Assembly: GCA_902575965.1 (NCBI GenBank)
Contig: CACGTM010000001.1
Location: 62,001 to 126,000, forward strand
Direction: 5' to 3'
Length of the DNA: 64,000 nt
From: an uncultured Alphaproteobacteria bacterium
Lineage (GTDB): Bacteria > Pseudomonadota > Alphaproteobacteria > Rhodospirillales > Rhodospirillaceae
The notes under the pieces are model-generated. The model saw nothing but the letters and a program-made list of their open reading frames with translations, was not told where the DNA came from and did not search any database. Shown here in pieces: positions 8,289 through 19,921 of the stretch. The position numbers and the translations under genes were made by a program. The stretch's first letter is position 1, and each line of letters begins with the position of its first letter.

Positions 8289-10583
8289 ATGTCATCATTA
8301 AAAAAGTCTTATGGCCCCCTTAAGGGTTTGCGTGTTCTAGATTGCGGAACTGCAATCGTAGGTCCGTGGGCAGCTACTCTTCTTGCATTCCTCGGTGCAA
8401 AGGTTATTAAGCTTGAGAGACCATCAGGTGAAATAACAAGATTGGCAAGGCCTCACCAGAATAATTGGTCAACAGCTTATACTGTTGCAAACTTATGTAA
8501 AATGTCTGCAGAAGTAGATTATAAGGATCCTAAAAGTAAAAAACATGTTGAAATGTTATTATCCGAAGCAGATGTGATTATAGAAAATTTTAGGCCAGGT
8601 GTTGCAGATAGAGTAGGAATTGGATTTCAGAAAGCTAAATCTCTAAATAAAAATATTGTATATGCATCTAGCTCTGGATGGGGTTATGAAGGTCCTATGC
8701 GAGACATGTCTGCTGTTGACTCACATTTACAGGCTTTTAGTGGTTTCGCATCATTAAATGGAGAAAAGGGAAAAAAACCTGAGATCTTAAGATATACGCA
8801 CATTGACCCGAGTGGAGGAGCCTTTTTAGCTGCGGGAGTATTATTAGGTGTTTTATTCCAAAAAAGATTTGGTTTAGCTAATCATATAGTAACAAGTCAT
8901 TTAGCAATGTCCTTGACAATGCAAGCTTCTAAGTTAGCAGAGTCATTATCTACCAATAAGCCAATTGATAGATTTGGAAGTGAATGTTCGGCTAGTGTTC
9001 CAAATTCATGTTTTCTGACGTTAGATAAAAAATATATCTCAATATCTGTACAAAATAATCGGCAGTGGGAATCTTTTTGTAAAGCTCTTGACGAAGTCTC
9101 TTTGCTTAGAGATGAGCGTTTTTCAACAAATTTGTTAAGAGTTACTAACAGGGATGATTTAAAAAAAATTATTTCAGATAGAATCTCTTCTTTACCTCTT
9201 AGGTGGTGGAATATTCGTTTTTTAAAATTTAATGTACCTGCCAGTCCAATTATGGATGCCGATAGTTTATTTTCAAATATTCATGTTAGGGATAATGAAT
9301 TTATAGTTGATATAAATACACCACATGCGGGTGTAATTAAAACAGGTGGCTTGCCATGGTCTTTTAAAAATAATCCCGCCTCTATGGATCAAATTTCCTC
9401 CTTTCCAGGTGCAGATACCGCCAAGGTTTTGAAAAGTGGTTTTGGTAAAAAACAAAAAAATATTGATAGAACCTATAAAAAGCCATTAGATTCACTTCCT
9501 CTTACAGGTTTTAGAGTTGTTGACCTTTCTAGTGGATATGCAGGTCCTTTCATAAGCCTATTACTAGCAGATTCTGGTGCACTTGTTAAAAAAATTGAAA
9601 TTGGCGATGGCGATTGGTCAAGGGAACTTGCTCCAAAATCAGATAAAGCTAGCGCTGTTTTTGAGGCAATGAACAGAAATAAAGAAATTATAAAATATAC
9701 AACTATTAATGATGAATCAAAAAGTCAAATATCTGCAATGATAAAGGAGTCAGATGTTGTTATATACGACTCGAATGAAATATCTGGGTTTGAATTAAAG
9801 GAAATCATAAAGGAAGGAATGCATCCAAAACTTATTTCTTTAGGTTTATCTTATTATGGTGAGTATGGATATCTTAGTGGCAAGGAAGGAAGTGAGCTGA
9901 CGGTACAAGCTATGTCTGGATATTTGAGGTCTTTAGGTTCTATTGAGAATGAGCCCATACGGGTTGGTGCTGATATTTCTGAGAGTGCAGCGGTTTCAAT
10001 GGGGTTAGTTTCAATTCTCGCAGCTTTATACAATAGAGAGGATAGTGGTATAGGAGATAGTATACACGTTAGTAGACTAGGTGCACTTTTGTCTTTGCGT
10101 TCATTACAGTGGGCTGCTGTTAGTGAGCCAGATAGTTGGCTTGGCCCGTCTTATTGCTTAGCCGAGACAGATGAGCCTAGATATGGTTATAAAACTAAGG
10201 ATAAAAATATATTTGTTTCTATGATGAACTTGCGTGAAGAGAATTCATTTAAGATGATACTTGAAGATTTAGGAATGATAGAAGATTTGAAAAGTAACGA
10301 GAAATTTATTAAAGAAGGGAAAAACACAATTGGAATGGGCTACCTTACCCGGGAATACCATCATGTGTGGGAAAAATATTTTATAAATTTCACTTCAAAA
10401 GAGTTGTTAGATATATTTAATAAACATGGAGCAACGGCTGTTGAATTCCTTGAGTTAAATGAGTTATTCTCAAATAGTCAAATTATATCTCTAGGTATTA
10501 TACATGATCATAGGGGTCGCAAATTTCTCAGAGCACCCTGGGTGGGGTTATGGCCTCAGCCTGATATATTTACTGGATTTTAA
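8289..10583 (+). CDS. Tandem-domain CaiB/BaiF (class III) CoA-transferase
   Basis: The 764-residue protein is two CaiB/BaiF units in one chain, nearly twice the usual length of about 400. Unit one (about residues 8-385) starts 'LKGLRVLDCGTAIVGPWAA' and unit two (about 400-764) starts 'LTGFRVVDLSSGYAGPF'. Class III enzymes move CoA between carboxylic acids through an Asp-linked intermediate. Unit one has that Asp (D144, in 'VDSHLQAFSG'); unit two has Glu at the same place (E536, in 'SELTVQAMSG'). So probably only unit one forms the classical intermediate, or unit two has changed chemistry. DMSP enzyme DddD also has two such units, but nothing proves that identity here. An acyl-CoA dehydrogenase follows 19 bases downstream. 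Confidence 0.88.
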   Translation: MSSLKKSYGPLKGLRVLDCGTAIVGPWAATLLAFLGAKVIKLERPSGEITRLARPHQNNWSTAYTVANLCKMSAEVDYKDPKSKKHVEMLLSEADVIIENFRPGVADRVGIGFQKAKSLNKNIVYASSSGWGYEGPMRDMSAVDSHLQAFSGFASLNGEKGKKPEILRYTHIDPSGGAFLAAGVLLGVLFQKRFGLANHIVTSHLAMSLTMQASKLAESLSTNKPIDRFGSECSASVPNSCFLTLDKKYISISVQNNRQWESFCKALDEVSLLRDERFSTNLLRVTNRDDLKKIISDRISSLPLRWWNIRFLKFNVPASPIMDADSLFSNIHVRDNEFIVDINTPHAGVIKTGGLPWSFKNNPASMDQISSFPGADTAKVLKSGFGKKQKNIDRTYKKPLDSLPLTGFRVVDLSSGYAGPFISLLLADSGALVKKIEIGDGDWSRELAPKSDKASAVFEAMNRNKEIIKYTTINDESKSQISAMIKESDVVIYDSNEISGFELKEIIKEGMHPKLISLGLSYYGEYGYLSGKEGSELTVQAMSGYLRSLGSIENEPIRVGADISESAAVSMGLVSILAALYNREDSGIGDSIHVSRLGALLSLRSLQWAAVSEPDSWLGPSYCLAETDEPRYGYKTKDKNIFVSMMNLREENSFKMILEDLGMIEDLKSNEKFIKEGKNTIGMGYLTREYHHVWEKYFINFTSKELLDIFNKHGATAVEFLELNELFSNSQIISLGIIHDHRGRKFLRAPWVGLWPQPDIFTGF

Positions 10584-10602
10584 GAATCTTATTTAAAAAA
10601 GG

Positions 10603-11760
10603 ATGACCAGCTTGGAATTAGATTTACCAGAAGAAACATTAATTATCAAAGATATGGTTCGAAAATTTGTTGAACGTGAACTTATCCCACTTGAAGAAAG
10701 GCTTAAAGATAGAAAAAATTCATATGATCTACCAGATAGAATTAAAAGTGATTTAGAAAATAAGGTTAAGAATATTGGCCTATGGGCCATGGATGCCCCG
10801 AAGGAAATAGGTGGTGCTGGTCTAAACTTACTAGACCATTGTGTGGTTATTGAAGAGGCATTTAAGGCTACAGTTGGGAGGTGCTTGTGGTCATCATTAT
10901 TCTTTCCTGTACTATATAAACTAGGTAATGATAAGCAAAAAGAAAAATATCTGAATCCTTCGGTTAATGGTTTCTTTCATGGGGCTGCTGCATATAGTGA
11001 ACCAAATGCAGCAGGGGATTTGGCAGGTATCCAAACCTCGGCAGACCAAGTTAAAGGAGGGTGGATTATTAATGGTAATAAGTGTTGGATTAGCCATGCT
11101 CTTACAGCGAAGTTTTTTCTTGTTCTAACTAGAGTAAAAGGTACTAAAAGGCATGATGGTATAACTTGGTTTATCATTGATAGGGAAACAAAAGGTTTTT
11201 CAGTTGGTAGAGAGCAAGGTATGATTCATGGTCAGCCTACCTATGAATTGTCTTTAAACGAATGTTTTGTAAGCAACGACCAACTTCTTGGAAAACCAAA
11301 TCAAGGTTGGGTCGCAGGTGAGGAAGCACTATTTAGAGGAAGATTGCTTGTTTCTGCTCGAGCTATTGGTATTGCTCAAAGATGCTTTGACATGATGGTA
11401 AAGTATTCAACAGAGCGGGTTACATTTGATAAACCTCTATCCTCTAGGCAAGCAATTCAGTGGATGATAGCAGATTCTGCTACAGAAATTCATGCATCAC
11501 GTCTCATGCTTTATCATAGTGCGGTAAAAGCACAGAAGAAAAATAAAATACACTCTGAGCTCGCAATGTTAAAATTATTTACAAGCGAAATGGCAGGAAG
11601 AGTTGTTGACCGCGCAGTTCAAATTCATGGTGCTATGGGATTGTCTGATGAAACTATTTTGGAGAGGTGCTATAGAGATGTGAGGCCAATGAGGATTTAT
11701 GAAGGGTCATCTGAAGCTATGAGAAGCCTTGTCGCGAAAAATATTATAAAAAATGTATAG
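10603..11760 (+). CDS. Acyl-CoA dehydrogenase
   Basis: A 385-residue flavoenzyme of full family length. It has the helical N-terminal domain, the central beta domain with 'YSEPNAAGDLAGIQT' and 'NGNKCWISHA', and a C-terminal helical domain ending 'RIYEGSSEAMRSLVAK', where the Glu of YEG (about residue 367) is the usual catalytic base. It introduces a 2,3-double bond into an acyl-CoA and passes electrons to ETF. It follows the CaiB gene by 19 bases on the same strand, so a pathway that first makes a CoA thioester and then oxidises it is plausible. The chain length preferred is unknown. Confidence 0.93.
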   Translation: MTSLELDLPEETLIIKDMVRKFVERELIPLEERLKDRKNSYDLPDRIKSDLENKVKNIGLWAMDAPKEIGGAGLNLLDHCVVIEEAFKATVGRCLWSSLFFPVLYKLGNDKQKEKYLNPSVNGFFHGAAAYSEPNAAGDLAGIQTSADQVKGGWIINGNKCWISHALTAKFFLVLTRVKGTKRHDGITWFIIDRETKGFSVGREQGMIHGQPTYELSLNECFVSNDQLLGKPNQGWVAGEEALFRGRLLVSARAIGIAQRCFDMMVKYSTERVTFDKPLSSRQAIQWMIADSATEIHASRLMLYHSAVKAQKKNKIHSELAMLKLFTSEMAGRVVDRAVQIHGAMGLSDETILERCYRDVRPMRIYEGSSEAMRSLVAKNIIKNV

Positions 11761-11765
11761 TTAAT

Positions 11766-13319
11766 TTAATTGGCTATTTTTATTTTTTCATAAGCCACAC
11801 CTGTTGGTTCAACAACAATATCTTTTATAAATTTGCTAAGCCCAATTATACTTCCATATTCAATAATATTGATTGATGGAGCCAAATAATTCATTTCACT
11901 CATGATATCTTCTAATTGCTTTTTTCTTTTTTTAGTATTCATTTCCAACTTACTTATTTGTATTTTTTTAGTAATTTCTTTATTGCAGAAAAAGGGGTTT
12001 ACTTTAATACACGAAAAAGAATCTAACGACCGACCGGTATCATTATAAGGAGAGTTATTCCAGAGAATTGAAAAAGCATCTATTTCCTTCCAGTCATTCG
12101 TAAAATATTTTCTTGTTCTTTCTGTATATGTGGTTGTTCTCAACAAAACCTTAATATTTATTTTGGATAAATCCTGAACGATTCTTTGATAAATAAGTGA
12201 ATCAGCAGGGCCTAGACCAACTAAAACCTCTAAAATAAGACTAAAGCCTTTATTATAACCAGCTTCTTTGAGAAGTATTCTGGCTTTTTCCGGGTCAAAG
12301 CTATATGGAGTGATATTTTCATTATACCCAAAATTTTCTTTTGTAGCTCCTTGAGTTGCAATATTAAAGTGTCCTCCTAAAATATCCCTGACAATTGATT
12401 TTCGATCAATCGAATAGCTTAATGCCTGTCTTACTTTTATATTATTAAGGGGCGATCCTTTTTTATTCATATTGGGAAGGGCTATTGCAAGAACTTGTTT
12501 TGAGTGATTTATTTTAAATGATAATTGGTTATCCTTGATTATATCTATGTCATCTGGTGATAGTCCAAGCGCTATATCGACCTGTCCAGAAATAAGGGCT
12601 TGCACCCTGCTGATGGGATCCTTAAGTGGATAAATTTTTAAATTGTTAATTTTATTAGTAGTATCCCAGAATTTTTTGAATCTGGTAAATTTCACCGCAC
12701 CTCCCTCGTTCCACGATTTAAGAAAAAAAGGTCCGGTTCCAATTGGTTCTTTAGAGTAATAGTCTGCACCAATTTTTGACCATGTTGCAAAATCAACAAT
12801 TCTCATTAGGCTTAGTTTTTTTGGGAGCATCGGGTCGCGTTCATGTGTTGTTATTTCTAAAGTAGAATTATCAATAGGCCTTGCATTTGAAATTGACTTC
12901 AATTCAACTGAAATGGGATATACAAGATTCTCTTCTTTGATAATGAAGTTTATGTTTTGGGCAATGTTCTCAGTAGAGTTTAAAATATTATTATGAAAGT
13001 AGACACCATCTCTAATTTTAAAAATCCATTTTCTATTTCCATCGTTTTCCCAAGATGTTGCTAGTGCGGGTTGAAGCTGACCGTCTTCATCAACAAAAGT
13101 TAATCCATCGTAGACCAACCCAAGTAAAGACCCCGGGGTAACAGAGATACTTTTATAAGGATTCCCAAGATTACTTGGTAACTGTGTACCTGCCACATTG
13201 ATGCTGGTGCAATAGGCTATTGATGAGATATTTAGACTGATTATAAAATATATAACTAAATATATTTTTTTATTAAGAAGGATATTTTTTTTTTTTAAAT
13301 ATTTTATTGTTGTAAAAAT
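11766..13319 (-). CDS. ABC transporter substrate-binding protein, family 5 (peptide/opine type), with apparent ATT start
   Basis: The mature part matches SBP_bac_5 proteins, which bind peptides, opines or glutathione in the periplasm for an ABC importer: 'LPSNLGNPYKS' near the start, 'GTGPFFLKSWNEG' and 'IKVRQALSYSIDRK' inside. The ORF track starts at an internal GTG (13196), which would remove any export signal. The same frame continues upstream without a stop through 'IYLVIYFIISLNISSIAYC', a Lys-rich then hydrophobic signal peptide. No ATG, GTG or TTG exists there. ATT at 13319 lies 8 bases after GAAGGA at the end of the upstream gene, so it is the best start. A run of 12 A's lies between. 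No permease or ATPase gene is nearby. Confidence 0.78.
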   Translation of the reverse strand: MFTTIKYLKKKNILLNKKIYLVIYFIISLNISSIAYCTSINVAGTQLPSNLGNPYKSISVTPGSLLGLVYDGLTFVDEDGQLQPALATSWENDGNRKWIFKIRDGVYFHNNILNSTENIAQNINFIIKEENLVYPISVELKSISNARPIDNSTLEITTHERDPMLPKKLSLMRIVDFATWSKIGADYYSKEPIGTGPFFLKSWNEGGAVKFTRFKKFWDTTNKINNLKIYPLKDPISRVQALISGQVDIALGLSPDDIDIIKDNQLSFKINHSKQVLAIALPNMNKKGSPLNNIKVRQALSYSIDRKSIVRDILGGHFNIATQGATKENFGYNENITPYSFDPEKARILLKEAGYNKGFSLILEVLVGLGPADSLIYQRIVQDLSKINIKVLLRTTTYTERTRKYFTNDWKEIDAFSILWNNSPYNDTGRSLDSFSCIKVNPFFCNKEITKKIQISKLEMNTKKRKKQLEDIMSEMNYLAPSINIIEYGSIIGLSKFIKDIVVEPTGVAYEKIKIAN

Positions 13320-13320
13320 T

Positions 13321-14280
13321 TTATAGATCCTTCGCTATCCTGAATCCAAAAATATGCGAAGATAAATTTTCTGGATCGCGACCTCTAAAAGATGGTCTAT
13401 GTCTTGAAATCTTAGACAACCAGCTTCCGCCTTTGACGCTTCGTTTTTCACAGTGTCCTCTTACTTGATTTGGTTTCTCATCTAATTGGCCACTTTTATA
13501 TTCAGTTTCTGAACAATCCTCTATCCATTCCCATACGTTGCCAGTAATATCGTATACCCCAAATGAATTTGGTGTGAAGGAGCCTACAGGGGCAACCCTT
13601 GCAAATCCGTCTGAGCAGTTAGTTGGCTGCCATGTGGCGAATTTTTTTGCATAACTTGACGTTGTTCCATCAATATCAAATACATTGGAGTATTTACATG
13701 CATCGGATGCGTTATTGCCCCAGGACCATGTATGATTTTTTTTATCCTTTGCAATATATTCCCATTCAGCTTCTGATAAGAGTCTATATTTTTGATTAGT
13801 TATGCCAGAAAGCCATACCGTATATGCCTTAGCATCGTACCAAGAAACACATACAACTGGCTCATTGTCTTTTGGCTTTCTTTCATAATCGGGATCTAAC
13901 CAATTACCGTTGAATTGAATAACTTGACCTTTCCATTTTGTACATGATTGAGAGGGCCTATAATTTGTACTATCTATGAAATATTTAAATTCTTTATTTG
14001 ATACTTCAAACATGCCCACAGCAAAAGAGTTATTAATTTTTCTTTCATGCACTGGCCCCTCAGTTCGTATTAATCCTAGTACTTCTTCAGTAAAGTCAGA
14101 GCCCATTTGAAATTCTCCAGGAGGGATTACAACCATTTTAGGACACAGTTCACAATCTTTAAAAACATGTTCTTGGTTGGATGAAAGGAGGCTCCTGTCA
14201 GAGGTGGCTAAAATCGTAAAAAAAGATAAGAAAAATATAATGAAAAACTTAGAGGGTATTTTTTTAAAAAATTGTTTCAT
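13321..14280 (-). CDS. Secreted SUMF1/FGE-fold protein lacking the catalytic cysteines
   Basis: A 319-residue protein with an N-terminal signal peptide (about residues 1-27) and one formylglycine-generating-enzyme fold domain. Typical motifs are 'VVIPPGEFQMGS', 'EPVVCVSWYDAKAY', 'RLLSEAEWEY', 'GVYDITGNVWEW' and the C-terminal 'GGSW...GFR'. In true sulfatase-activating enzymes two Cys follow GGS; here the segment reads 'GGSWLSKISRHRPSFRGRD' without Cys. It is therefore unlikely to make formylglycine. Exported relatives include PvdO-like and other binding or oxidase-like proteins. The binding-protein gene begins only 1-2 bases after its stop, so the two are one operon. Confidence 0.85.
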   Translation of the reverse strand: MKQFFKKIPSKFFIIFFLSFFTILATSDRSLLSSNQEHVFKDCELCPKMVVIPPGEFQMGSDFTEEVLGLIRTEGPVHERKINNSFAVGMFEVSNKEFKYFIDSTNYRPSQSCTKWKGQVIQFNGNWLDPDYERKPKDNEPVVCVSWYDAKAYTVWLSGITNQKYRLLSEAEWEYIAKDKKNHTWSWGNNASDACKYSNVFDIDGTTSSYAKKFATWQPTNCSDGFARVAPVGSFTPNSFGVYDITGNVWEWIEDCSETEYKSGQLDEKPNQVRGHCEKRSVKGGSWLSKISRHRPSFRGRDPENLSSHIFGFRIAKDL

Positions 14281-14503
14281 GTTCTTTAGCTAAACTCTAA
14301 GGATAAAATAAATTGGTTTGATATAAAATTGAATGGAAAAATATCTTATCATTTTACATTTTTTATGTCCGTTTCATAGTAAATTTTGTTTGAAAACTGT
14401 AATTCTCTTTATATAACTTATACCAAATTGTAATTAGAAACTTCTAGCAATAGATCTAAGAAGGTAATAAATTGACTAAAATACGCAAAATAGTTTGAAT
14501 AAA

Positions 14504-15490
14504 ATGCTAGATAAACAAATTACATCGTCAAATAAAACATCAATAGCTGCAGTAGATCTTGGGACAAATAACTGTAGAATGCTCATTGCACATACTGATG
14601 GGAAAAAATTTGCAGTAATTGATTCTTTTTCAAGAATTACGAGGCTTGGTGAGGGGCTAACGGCTTCAAGAAAGCTCTCATCTGAGGCAATGGAACGAAC
14701 GATTGAGGCTTTAAAAGTTTGTGCCTCAAAGATGAAGAAGCATAGGGTGAAGTTTTCAAGAAATGTTACTACAGAAGCTTGCAGGCGGGCGGAAAACTGC
14801 AGGGACTTTGTTGAAAATGTAAAAAAGGAAACTGGTATTTTTCTTGAGATTATTTCTCCAGAGGAAGAAGCAAGGCTTGCATTAAGTGGCTGTCATTCAT
14901 TAATTGATCCTGAATCAAGATATATCATTGTTTTTGATATTGGGGGTGGAAGTACAGAGGTAATTTTTGTTTCTTTAGAATCTCTAGGTAAGCCAGAAAT
15001 AATTGATCTAATTTCAATGCCTTTTGGTGTTGTAACAGTTTCAGAAGATTGTGGAGGAGGAGATCTCACTGATAGAAGTTATAATGAAATCCTAGGTAAG
15101 GTAAAATCACTACTTTTAGATTTTGATTATAAGAATCAGATTTCCAAAAAAATTTCTCTTAATCAAGTTCAGATGATAGGTGTATCAGGTACAGTTACAA
15201 CATTGGGTGGATTAAATCTTAATCTTATTAAATATGACAGAAATGTTGTGGACGGATCTGAACTCTTATTTGATGATATAAAGAGACATACTCTAAACCT
15301 TCGTAAAATGGATTTAGCTTCTAGAGCATCTTTACCATGTATAGGTTGGCAAAGAGCAGACCTGCTTTTAGGAGGATGTGCAATTTTAGAAGGTATTTGC
15401 GATTTATGGCCAGTGGGTTCACTAAAGATTGCTGATAGGGGGTTAAGAGAGGGTATCCTTAATGGTATATTGGAAAATATAAATTCATAG
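14504..15490 (+). CDS. Exopolyphosphatase/guanosine pentaphosphatase family protein
   Basis: The 328-residue protein has the ASKHA ATPase fold of Ppx/GppA. Phosphate-binding motifs are 'AAVDLGTNNCRMLIA' at the start and 'IVFDIGGGSTEVIF' near residue 150, with the catalytic Glu in the 'TEACRRAEN' region. It is shorter than enteric Ppx (about 510), lacking the C-terminal HD-like domain, as is common in alphaproteobacteria. Such enzymes degrade polyphosphate or pppGpp. The track uses TTG 14495; ATG 14504 three codons later is chosen, though neither has a clear ribosome site. rlmE follows 15 bases on; this pairing is common in alphaproteobacteria. Confidence 0.87.
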   Translation: MLDKQITSSNKTSIAAVDLGTNNCRMLIAHTDGKKFAVIDSFSRITRLGEGLTASRKLSSEAMERTIEALKVCASKMKKHRVKFSRNVTTEACRRAENCRDFVENVKKETGIFLEIISPEEEARLALSGCHSLIDPESRYIIVFDIGGGSTEVIFVSLESLGKPEIIDLISMPFGVVTVSEDCGGGDLTDRSYNEILGKVKSLLLDFDYKNQISKKISLNQVQMIGVSGTVTTLGGLNLNLIKYDRNVVDGSELLFDDIKRHTLNLRKMDLASRASLPCIGWQRADLLLGGCAILEGICDLWPVGSLKIADRGLREGILNGILENINS

Positions 15491-15505
15491 AGTAATTTAT
15501 TTATT

Positions 15506-16180
15506 ATGAAAAGTAAGCCTTTCGTTCGTGGATTGACCACAAAGCTTAAGAAGAAAAAGGGGAGAAAACTCTCATCTACAACATGGTTGAGTCGACAGCT
15601 TAACGACCCATATGTAAGAGAGGCTGGTGTCCGAGGCTATAAATCTCGGGCAGCATTTAAACTTATTGAAATGGATGACCGCTTTCAATTTCTCAGACAA
15701 GGCCTTAGGGTTGTCGACCTCGGAGCAGCTCCAGGCGGTTGGACACAGGTTGCACTGGAGCGCGTTGGGACTAATGGTAAGGTAATTTCTTTGGATAAGC
15801 AGGAAGAGTGGGATGGAGTTCCCGGTGCAGTATGTATCAAAATGGATTTTACCTTTGATTCTGCAATTGAAGAGTTATTAAAAGCTTCAAATGGAACCGT
15901 TGATATCGTTCTGTCAGATATGGCAGCCTCGTCAACAGGTCACGCAAAAACAGATCACTTGAGGATTATGGGTCTTGCAGAACATGCCTGGGACTTTGCT
16001 TCCCAAATACTTTCACCTAAGGGCGTTTTCATTTGCAAAGTTCTTCAGGGAGGCGCTGAAGATACATTGCTAAAAGAAATTAAGAAGAGCTTTGTTAATG
16101 TAAAACATGTGAAACCCCCTTCAAGCAGAAAGGATTCATCTGAGATGTATCTTTTTGCAGAGGGTTTTAAAAAATTATAG
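15506..16180 (+). CDS. rlmE: 23S rRNA 2'-O-ribose U2552 methyltransferase RlmE
   Basis: A 224-residue FtsJ/RrmJ-family enzyme that methylates the 2'-OH of U2552 in the ribosomal A loop, a late step of large-subunit assembly. The K-D-K-E tetrad is visible: K in 'GYKSRAAFKLIEMD', D in 'VLSDMAASSTG', K in 'FICKVLQGGAED' and E in 'DSSEMYLFAEGF'. The SAM site is 'VVDLGAAPGGWTQVA'. The N-terminus is basic, as expected for rRNA binding. It follows the ppx/gppA gene by 15 bases. Confidence 0.95.
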   Translation: MKSKPFVRGLTTKLKKKKGRKLSSTTWLSRQLNDPYVREAGVRGYKSRAAFKLIEMDDRFQFLRQGLRVVDLGAAPGGWTQVALERVGTNGKVISLDKQEEWDGVPGAVCIKMDFTFDSAIEELLKASNGTVDIVLSDMAASSTGHAKTDHLRIMGLAEHAWDFASQILSPKGVFICKVLQGGAEDTLLKEIKKSFVNVKHVKPPSSRKDSSEMYLFAEGFKKL

Positions 16181-16213
16181 TTAAATCATTTCATAAAAAT
16201 TAATCTAGCCATC

Positions 16214-16241
16214 TTGAGGAAAAATTAATTTAGTGTAGAAT
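16214..16241 (+). promoter_or_regulatory. Candidate promoter of guaB-guaA
   Basis: TTGAGG and TAGAAT separated by 16 bases lie in the 80-base gap after rlmE and end 19 bases before the guaB start. Both boxes match the sigma70 consensus at 4-5 positions. Confidence 0.4.
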
Positions 16242-16257
16242 ACGTTATGTTTAATAA

Positions 16258-19287
<3,030 letters not shown>

Positions 19288-19288
<1 letters not shown>

Positions 19289-19326
19289 AGGGTTGCTCTG
19301 AAACCCTTATAAACAGTGGGTTTCAG
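19288..19326 (+). terminator. Two overlapping, mutually exclusive hairpins after guaA
   Basis: Hairpin A is AAGGGTT-GCTCTGA-AACCCTT (7-base stem, 19288-19308). Hairpin B is CTGAAACCC-N11-GGGTTTCAG (9-base perfect stem, 19298-19326). They share AACCC, so only one can form. A T-rich stretch follows 20 bases later rather than immediately, so B is a weak intrinsic terminator at best. Confidence 0.5.
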
Positions 19327-19462
19327 AATTTCAAATTTCTAAATCTGATTTTTTAAGTTATTGATTTTATTACCTTTTAAAAATCTTACTACAAAGAAAC
19401 TCACAAACCAGAGTAGCCATTGTAAACGATTATGACTTGTTTCATTATTAAACAAACTAATG

Positions 19463-19678
19463 TTAATGATTCATCTTTTCTCGTGATGAAAATGGAGAAA
19501 CATACTTTATTTGAGCTGAACTCAAGTCTTTAAGTACATCACGATCTAATTGCAGAACAAGATGATATTCATAATTAGAGACAATACTAAAAGCAGGAAA
19601 GTCAGCTTCGTATCCAGGATTTCTATCACATACTAATCTATAATATGGAGTTTTATTATTATCGATTAGATGTCCCAT
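19463..19678 (-). CDS. Small hypothetical protein (71 aa)
   Basis: An ATG-initiated ORF of 71 residues, opening 'MGHLIDNNKTPYYRLVCDRN'. It has a plausible mix of polar and hydrophobic residues and no signal peptide, helix or metal motif. No family is recognised. The ribosome site is weak (AGAAGAAA). It sits alone at the edge of the GC-richer segment after guaA; no neighbour suggests a role. It may be a real small gene or a remnant of the variable region. Confidence 0.4.
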   Translation of the reverse strand: MGHLIDNNKTPYYRLVCDRNPGYEADFPAFSIVSNYEYHLVLQLDRDVLKDLSSAQIKYVSPFSSREKMNH

Positions 19679-19723
19679 AATGTTTCTTCTGCCAAATTAC
19701 AAACTTTGTAGTAATTATCTTGT

Positions 19724-19857
19724 AGCGAGCTCAAATTTTACTCGCTCTGTAGCCCCCATAAACAAAGGGCTTGTGACAGCACTGTTTATGAGTGGGTAAG
19801 TTCATGTAGGCGTGGTAAGCGTAATTGACGCTGATACACATGTGATGGGGCTTACCC
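19724..19857 (+). other. Inverted-repeat-rich leader before the GC-rich gene
   Basis: Several perfect dyads lie within 135 bases: AGCGAG/CTCGCT (loop 11), CATAAACA/TGTTTATG (19757-19790), GGGTAAG/CTTACCC (19794-19857) enclosing GCGT-AATTG-ACGC. The last two are nested side by side, suggesting a folded 5' leader RNA or the end of a mobile unit. No known riboswitch or attC consensus was recognised. Confidence 0.35.
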
Positions 19858-19921
19858 TGTATGAGCACGTTAGCTCAGAGAGGTAAGTTTTTGCAGCAGC
19901 GATGTGCTGAAGAGGTGGTTT

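Noticed and set aside
14281-14503. tRNA or small RNA gene before the ppx/gppA gene
   Set aside because: The gap is AT-rich with no cloverleaf arms or terminator hairpin visible.
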